From Spyradenecus sp045634445 (GTDB lineage Bacteria > Verrucomicrobiota > Kiritimatiellia > RFP12 > DVOR01): a stretch of DNA of 18,255 nt. Shown here one piece after another: positions 16,101-18,255 of the stretch; within the stretch, counting starts at the first letter, position 1, and each line of letters starts with the position of its first letter. Location: contig JAZRAG010000130.1 in the NCBI GenBank assembly GCA_045634445.1, positions 1 through 18,255 of the forward strand, read 5' to 3'. The translations under genes and the position numbers were made by a program. A model generated the notes under the pieces. It was not told where the DNA came from. It was given only the letters and a program-made list of their open reading frames with translations, and did not search any database.

Positions 16101-16903
16101 AACCATTCTTGCTGCGTATAACGTAGACGCTTTTCATCGGCGAGCTTTTTGCCAGTACTCACGCACAAGAGTACATCGTGCGCAGGACCATCCTCCTCAC
16201 GCAAAAAGTGCACATCGTTTGTGGCGATCACCTTAATGCCAAGCTTTCGCCCTAAGGCCAAAACCGCCGCATTCACCTTCTTTTGACGTTGATAAAGCTC
16301 TTCGCGCTCCTCTTCGCCAAACCCCTTCACCGTAGAATGGTGAAGCATGATTTCGAGGTAATAATCCTCGCCAAAGAGATCTTGATACCACTTGGCTTCA
16401 ATTTCGGCCTCTTCCGTGCGCCCATCTGCGAGCATACGCGGCACAATGCCAGCCACACACGCCGAAGAACAAATCAACCCCTCGTGATACTTCTCCAAAA
16501 GTTCACGGTCAATGCGCGGACGCCCGTAAAAACCGTCAATGTGCGCAATCGAGATCAAGCGCAACAAATTGTGATATCCCGTGAGATTCTTCGCGAGCAG
16601 AATTAAGTGGTCACCACTGCGCACCGTGCGATCCTTATGCCCCAATCGCGAAACGTACGCCTCACATCCCAAAATCGGCTTAACCCCCTCCTTACGGCAC
16701 ACATCATAAAACGCCTTCACGCCATAAAGGTTGCCATGGTCCGTAATTGCGCATGCCGACATCTTGAGCGCCTTTGCACGCTTCACAAGCGCAGATAACT
16801 GGCACGCACCGTCTAACAACGAGTAGGCGGAGTGGACATGTAAATGGACAAAAGGCACTGTTTCAGGTGCTTCAGAATTGGCGGTATTAGGGGCATCACT
16901 CAT
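13148..16903 (-). CDS. dnaE: DNA polymerase III subunit alpha
   Basis: 1251 residues, a full-length DnaE-type replicative polymerase. An N-terminal PHP domain (about 17-290) starts FVHLHVHSAYSLLDG and keeps likely metal ligands His22, His24, Asp55-His56 (ITDHGNLYG), Glu81 (GCEAYV) and Asp230/His232 (TNDVHF). The polymerase core includes GPGRGSAAGSAVAYAL (415-430) and MPDIDVDFDD with catalytic Asp457 and Asp459. Later come LYRPGPMAYIPSFIKRKHGE, VYQEQVMLLSRLLGGFTRGE and SYAFNKSHSVCYAYVAYQTG. A tandem helix-hairpin-helix region and a C-terminal OB fold (VRIAGILTGVRRAVSKTTKK, WAELTVEDGSG) complete it. It is the first gene of the long minus-strand run. TATAAT lies 9 nt before the ATG, and no Shine-Dalgarno sequence is seen. 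Confidence 0.97.
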   Translation of the reverse strand: MSDAPNTANSEAPETVPFVHLHVHSAYSLLDGACQLSALVKRAKALKMSACAITDHGNLYGVKAFYDVCRKEGVKPILGCEAYVSRLGHKDRTVRSGDHLILLAKNLTGYHNLLRLISIAHIDGFYGRPRIDRELLEKYHEGLICSSACVAGIVPRMLADGRTEEAEIEAKWYQDLFGEDYYLEIMLHHSTVKGFGEEEREELYQRQKKVNAAVLALGRKLGIKVIATNDVHFLREEDGPAHDVLLCVSTGKKLADEKRLRYTQQEWFKSYEEMLENLPGCEEQIHNTVEVAEKVENYELDSPPIMPKFPIPEDFGTEESYAQQFDEAALKAEFDRYDKLGGYEKVLRIKLESDYLAHLTWKGADRRWPGEALTEEIKERLAFELATIKQMGFPGYFLIVQDYITSARELGVIVGPGRGSAAGSAVAYALTITDIDPIKYDLLFERFLNPDRISMPDIDVDFDDNGRGAVLEWVTEKYGADHVGHIATFGIMAPKSAIKDVCRVMDYPIPEANALAALIPDTPKITFAKAFKENPKLDEVMNGDDPQKRRILELAMNLEGTTRNVGVHACGIIISRDPLMETIPIAPTAGESLMTTQYDGHFVEPIGLLKMDFLGLKTLSVVKACLASIKESHGLEIDMDKISIEDKATFELFSRGETDGLFQFESDGMKAHLRSLRPNRFEDLVAMNALYRPGPMAYIPSFIKRKHGEEKIAYDHPLMEKYLKDTYGITVYQEQVMLLSRLLGGFTRGESDTLRKAMGKKQLETMEKLYVKFLDGCLKNPEFMKHCPGGEEQAQKIAEKIWTDWKAFASYAFNKSHSVCYAYVAYQTGYLKAHYPADFMCAQISSEIGNFDKMPMLVAAAADMGLTVLPPDINASRSVFSPEGKDAIRYGLGAIRGVGEAAGDAIVAERKANGPYTGLVDFCKRLCGAAAKAANDNRVAVSKRTVEALIRSGAMACFKDVSQGRLLANIDFAFSRVSEADRDSASGQTSLFDMFGGGDTNPLGTEDLPEAPDRSEKEKLQDERDLLGVYLTGHPVDRYRTLVRSFQTTTAERFATSCANRDAVRIAGILTGVRRAVSKTTKKPWAELTVEDGSGTIKALAFNDTYEKNEAGFVVDAPVLICGEVKLEEGRDPVIFAQEFYPLQEAPSTFAKSIRIRCRVDNDIPSAEKLTALRNILAEHPGGFPVTIILDLPGGRMANLTPDTSWTINPSAECLTKIEALCGRNTVSYALRHDGVYGDPKRNRRRFIPRD

Positions 16904-16912
16904 AACAAGACA

Positions 16913-16918
16913 ATTATA
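16913..16918 (-). promoter_or_regulatory. -10 box of the dnaE promoter
   Basis: On the minus strand, TATAAT (16918 to 16913) is a perfect -10 hexamer, preceded by GG. Only 9 nt separate it from the dnaE ATG (16903), so a normal start point would leave a leader of about 3 nt. The -35 region (near 16936-16941, TTTTAT) is poor and falls inside the 21-bp tandem repeat. Confidence 0.55.
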
Positions 16919-16932
16919 CCATTTTCCTACCT

Positions 16933-16974
16933 ATAATAAAAGAAAAGAAACGCATAATAAAAGAAAAGAAACGC
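16933..16974. repeat. Exact 21-bp tandem duplication upstream of dnaE
   Basis: The 21-nt unit, starting ATAATAAAAGAAAAG and ending AAACGC, occurs twice back to back (16933-16953 and 16954-16974) with no difference. It lies just upstream of the dnaE -10 box and gives a pyrimidine-rich stretch on the dnaE coding strand. Identity of the two units suggests a recent slippage duplication or a functional repeat such as an upstream promoter element. Confidence 0.85.
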
Positions 16975-17014
16975 ACAATCCGAGAAAAATGCACCCCAAA
17001 CGCACCCTCAAAAA

Positions 17015-17134
17015 CACCCCCACAAAAGCCTTTAAAATCAGGCTTTTAAAAACAAGCCTTTTTGAACCTCAAAACAACCTGTTTTCAACTTCAAAACAAC
17101 CTGTTTTCAACTTCAAAACAAGCCTTATTCAAAA
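17015..17134 (+). repeat. Dispersed 22-bp tandem repeat element, copy 2
   Basis: It starts with the flank CACCCCCACAAAAGCC, then an 8-bp hairpin AAAAGCCT (17024-17031)/AGGCTTTT (17040-17047), then four units with an exact 22-nt period (AACAA core at 17051, 17073, 17095, 17117). The unit resembles CAAAACAACCTGTTTTCAAC. Each of the two middle units is also a hairpin, AAAACA-ACC-TGTTTT. It matches copy 1 (1711-1833) in inverted orientation. It fills the gap between the rhomboid stop codon (17135) and the dnaE promoter region, where the hairpin could help end the rhomboid transcript. Confidence 0.85.
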
Positions 17135-17776
17135 TCACCCACACTTCTTTAGCAAAAAGCCACCCCAAAGACCCGCAAGCCATCCTCCCAAATGCGCCCC
17201 ATACGCAGTGCCAAATTGCGGGAAACACCCCTCAATTACGAAAATGATTATCATCAACGGCACCAACCAAAATGCACGCAAACGAATCGGCACCACCACC
17301 GCCCACAACGTCACCTCCTCGCGAAATGCCAAAGACGTTGCCGCACCGATGAAAGCTGTCAAAATTGCAGACGCCCCAAGGCATGTCATCTCAGGCGATA
17401 ACCGCGAATCTAATAATAACGAAGCTAGAAACCCTGCCGCGCCCGCGGCTGCGCCCATCAATGCCAAAAGCGCGGTCGAACGCCACCCTAAAAGCGCCTC
17501 TAACGCCCTCCCAGTAATCCACAACCCCAAAAGATTGCCTAAAAGATGCCACCACGAACCATGTACTAACGCATATGAAAAAATGCGCCACACCTCACCC
17601 AATTTCAGTTCTGCCGCCCGTAAAGGAAACGCTGAAAGCACCCAATCCCCAAGAAAAACGTCTTCCCATGCCAAAGGCAAAGGAAGACGAAAAAGGGGTA
17701 AAAATAAGAGTTGCACAAAAACGCAGAGCACGCAAAAAAGCGGCACCGCAGAAAAACGATGTGCAAAACCAGACAT
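17135..17776 (-). CDS. Rhomboid-family intramembrane serine protease
   Basis: 213 residues from ATG 17776; the frame extends 33 nt upstream, but this ATG overlaps the stop of the preceding small gene as TAATG, the better-supported start. Six hydrophobic helices are visible. Rhomboid signatures are present: WRIFSYALVHGSWWHLLGN (His72, His77, Asn81), TCLGASAILTAF with nucleophile Ser136, and AYGAHLGGWLAG with catalytic His195. The usual GxSG box reads GASA here, with alanine after the serine, which is uncommon, but both catalytic residues are in place. It should cut membrane proteins inside the inner membrane; the substrate is unknown. It ends at the border of the 22-bp repeat element. The coupled 62-residue membrane protein upstream may be a partner or substrate. 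Confidence 0.9.
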   Translation of the reverse strand: MSGFAHRFSAVPLFCVLCVFVQLLFLPLFRLPLPLAWEDVFLGDWVLSAFPLRAAELKLGEVWRIFSYALVHGSWWHLLGNLLGLWITGRALEALLGWRSTALLALMGAAAGAAGFLASLLLDSRLSPEMTCLGASAILTAFIGAATSLAFREEVTLWAVVVPIRLRAFWLVPLMIIIFVIEGCFPQFGTAYGAHLGGWLAGLWGGFLLKKCG

Positions 17777-17964
17777 TACTGTCCGATAAACTTCGTGCAA
17801 AGATCCCATTCAAGATAAAGCAATGCCACCGTAGCTGCCGCAAGCGCAAACGAAATAATTGCACCCACTGCTGCTGCGATTTCACACCAATCTGGACCCG
17901 TCTTAATAGGGGCCATTGCAGAACCCTCTGCCGGATTACGCAAACGAGGATTAATGTATGCCAT
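17776..17964 (-). CDS. Small single-span membrane protein, coupled to rhomboid
   Basis: 62 residues, start ATG 17964 preceded by a strong AAGGAG with an 8-nt spacer, which makes a real gene likely despite its size. A polar N-terminal ~27 residues (MAYINPRLRNPAEGSAMAPI) is followed by one Ala/Gly-rich transmembrane helix (about 28-50: AAAVGAIISFALAAATVALL) and a short tail. No family is recognised. Its stop codon overlaps the rhomboid start (TAATG). A helix rich in small residues beside a rhomboid gene makes it a candidate partner or substrate, but this is inference. Confidence 0.75.
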   Translation of the reverse strand: MAYINPRLRNPAEGSAMAPIKTGPDWCEIAAAVGAIISFALAAATVALLYLEWDLCTKFIGQ

Positions 17965-17993
17965 AATCGAAACTCCTTAAAACAATCACTATT

Positions 17994-17999
17994 AGTATA
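17994..17999 (-). promoter_or_regulatory. Probable -10 box for the small membrane protein/rhomboid pair
   Basis: On the minus strand TATACT (17999 to 17994) lies about 30 nt before the ATG at 17964 and upstream of the AAGGAG ribosome-binding site. The -35 region is only TTTCTT-like in an A/T-rich stretch, so the promoter is tentative. Confidence 0.4.
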
Positions 18000-18147
18000 A
18001 ATCTTTTAACAAGAAAAAGAAAGCATAAAATCACACAAACCACCGAAAAATACAAAAATCCCCCAAACATTCCACCTATCGCGAATATCATTCAATTACT
18101 TAATGTTGCTTTAAATTGAGACTAAGCATATCATTTTTTCAATCAAT

Positions 18148-18250
18148 TGTACTACTGATTTACTGTCCTAAATAATTGGTTTGCAATCACTTATTTAAAT
18201 AATTTTATCCCCAAAACTCTTTTTAGTACAATGCATCTTCAAATGTACTA
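18148..18250. repeat. Repeated TGTACTA motif in the AT-rich terminal region
   Basis: TGTACTA occurs at 18148-18154 and 18244-18250, and its complement TAGTACA at 18224-18230. The last two form a 7-bp inverted repeat with a 13-nt spacer. The whole stretch from 18000 to the window end is AT-rich, with no gene that I can support; it may be an intergenic control region for a gene beyond the window. Confidence 0.4.
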
Positions 18251-18255
18251 TTACG

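Noticed and set aside
17240..17262. A Fur-box-like GATTATCATC sequence
   Set aside because: It lies inside the rhomboid coding region, where it encodes the Ile-rich helix MIIIFVIE; only a partial match and not in a promoter.
16878..17789. A 303-residue open frame on the plus strand over repeat copy 2 and the rhomboid gene
   Set aside because: It is antisense to a clear rhomboid gene and to the dnaE promoter region, and its low-complexity composition gives no recognisable protein.

Overview
The window looks like chromosomal DNA from a Gram-negative-type bacterium that uses a V/A-type ATPase. The gene mix would suit a member of the PVC group (Kiritimatiellota/Lentisphaerota-like): ntpI/ntpK, a membrane-anchored spermidine-synthase-like TPR protein, SlyX, and a secreted parallel beta-helix protein. 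That placement is an inference from gene content and style, not from a marker search. I see no phage structural genes, transposase or CRISPR array.

Layout. Positions 1-740 hold the 3' end of a V-type ATPase operon (subunit I tail, complete subunit K) closed by a strong intrinsic terminator. Positions 741-1921 are accessory-looking: two inverted repeats, an unrecognised 268-residue minus-strand gene, and a low-complexity element built from 22-bp tandem units. A tRNA-Ala(GGC) gene with its own promoter and terminator lies at 1922-2103. Next comes a two-gene plus-strand operon of unknown function (2214-4667), then a secreted beta-helix protein (4837-6165) with its own promoter and a hairpin shared with the convergent operon.

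Positions 16903 down to 6329 form one tightly packed minus-strand run: dnaE, a membrane/TPR protein, a PglD-like acyltransferase, a small DprA-like protein, slyX, xseA, truA, rluD. Gaps run from a 4-nt overlap to 54 nt. Housekeeping replication, repair and RNA-modification genes are mixed with poorly characterised ones. Upstream lies a second copy of the 22-bp repeat element (17015-17134), in opposite orientation to the first. Beyond it is a minus-strand pair, a 62-residue membrane protein translationally coupled to a rhomboid protease (17964-17135). The last 290 bases are AT-rich, with no gene recognised.

The most notable unexplained items are the dispersed 22-bp repeat family, the unknown operon next to tRNA-Ala with its clustered cysteines, the orphan 268-residue protein, and the spermidine-synthase-like/TPR protein that seems to have lost its SAM-binding loop.
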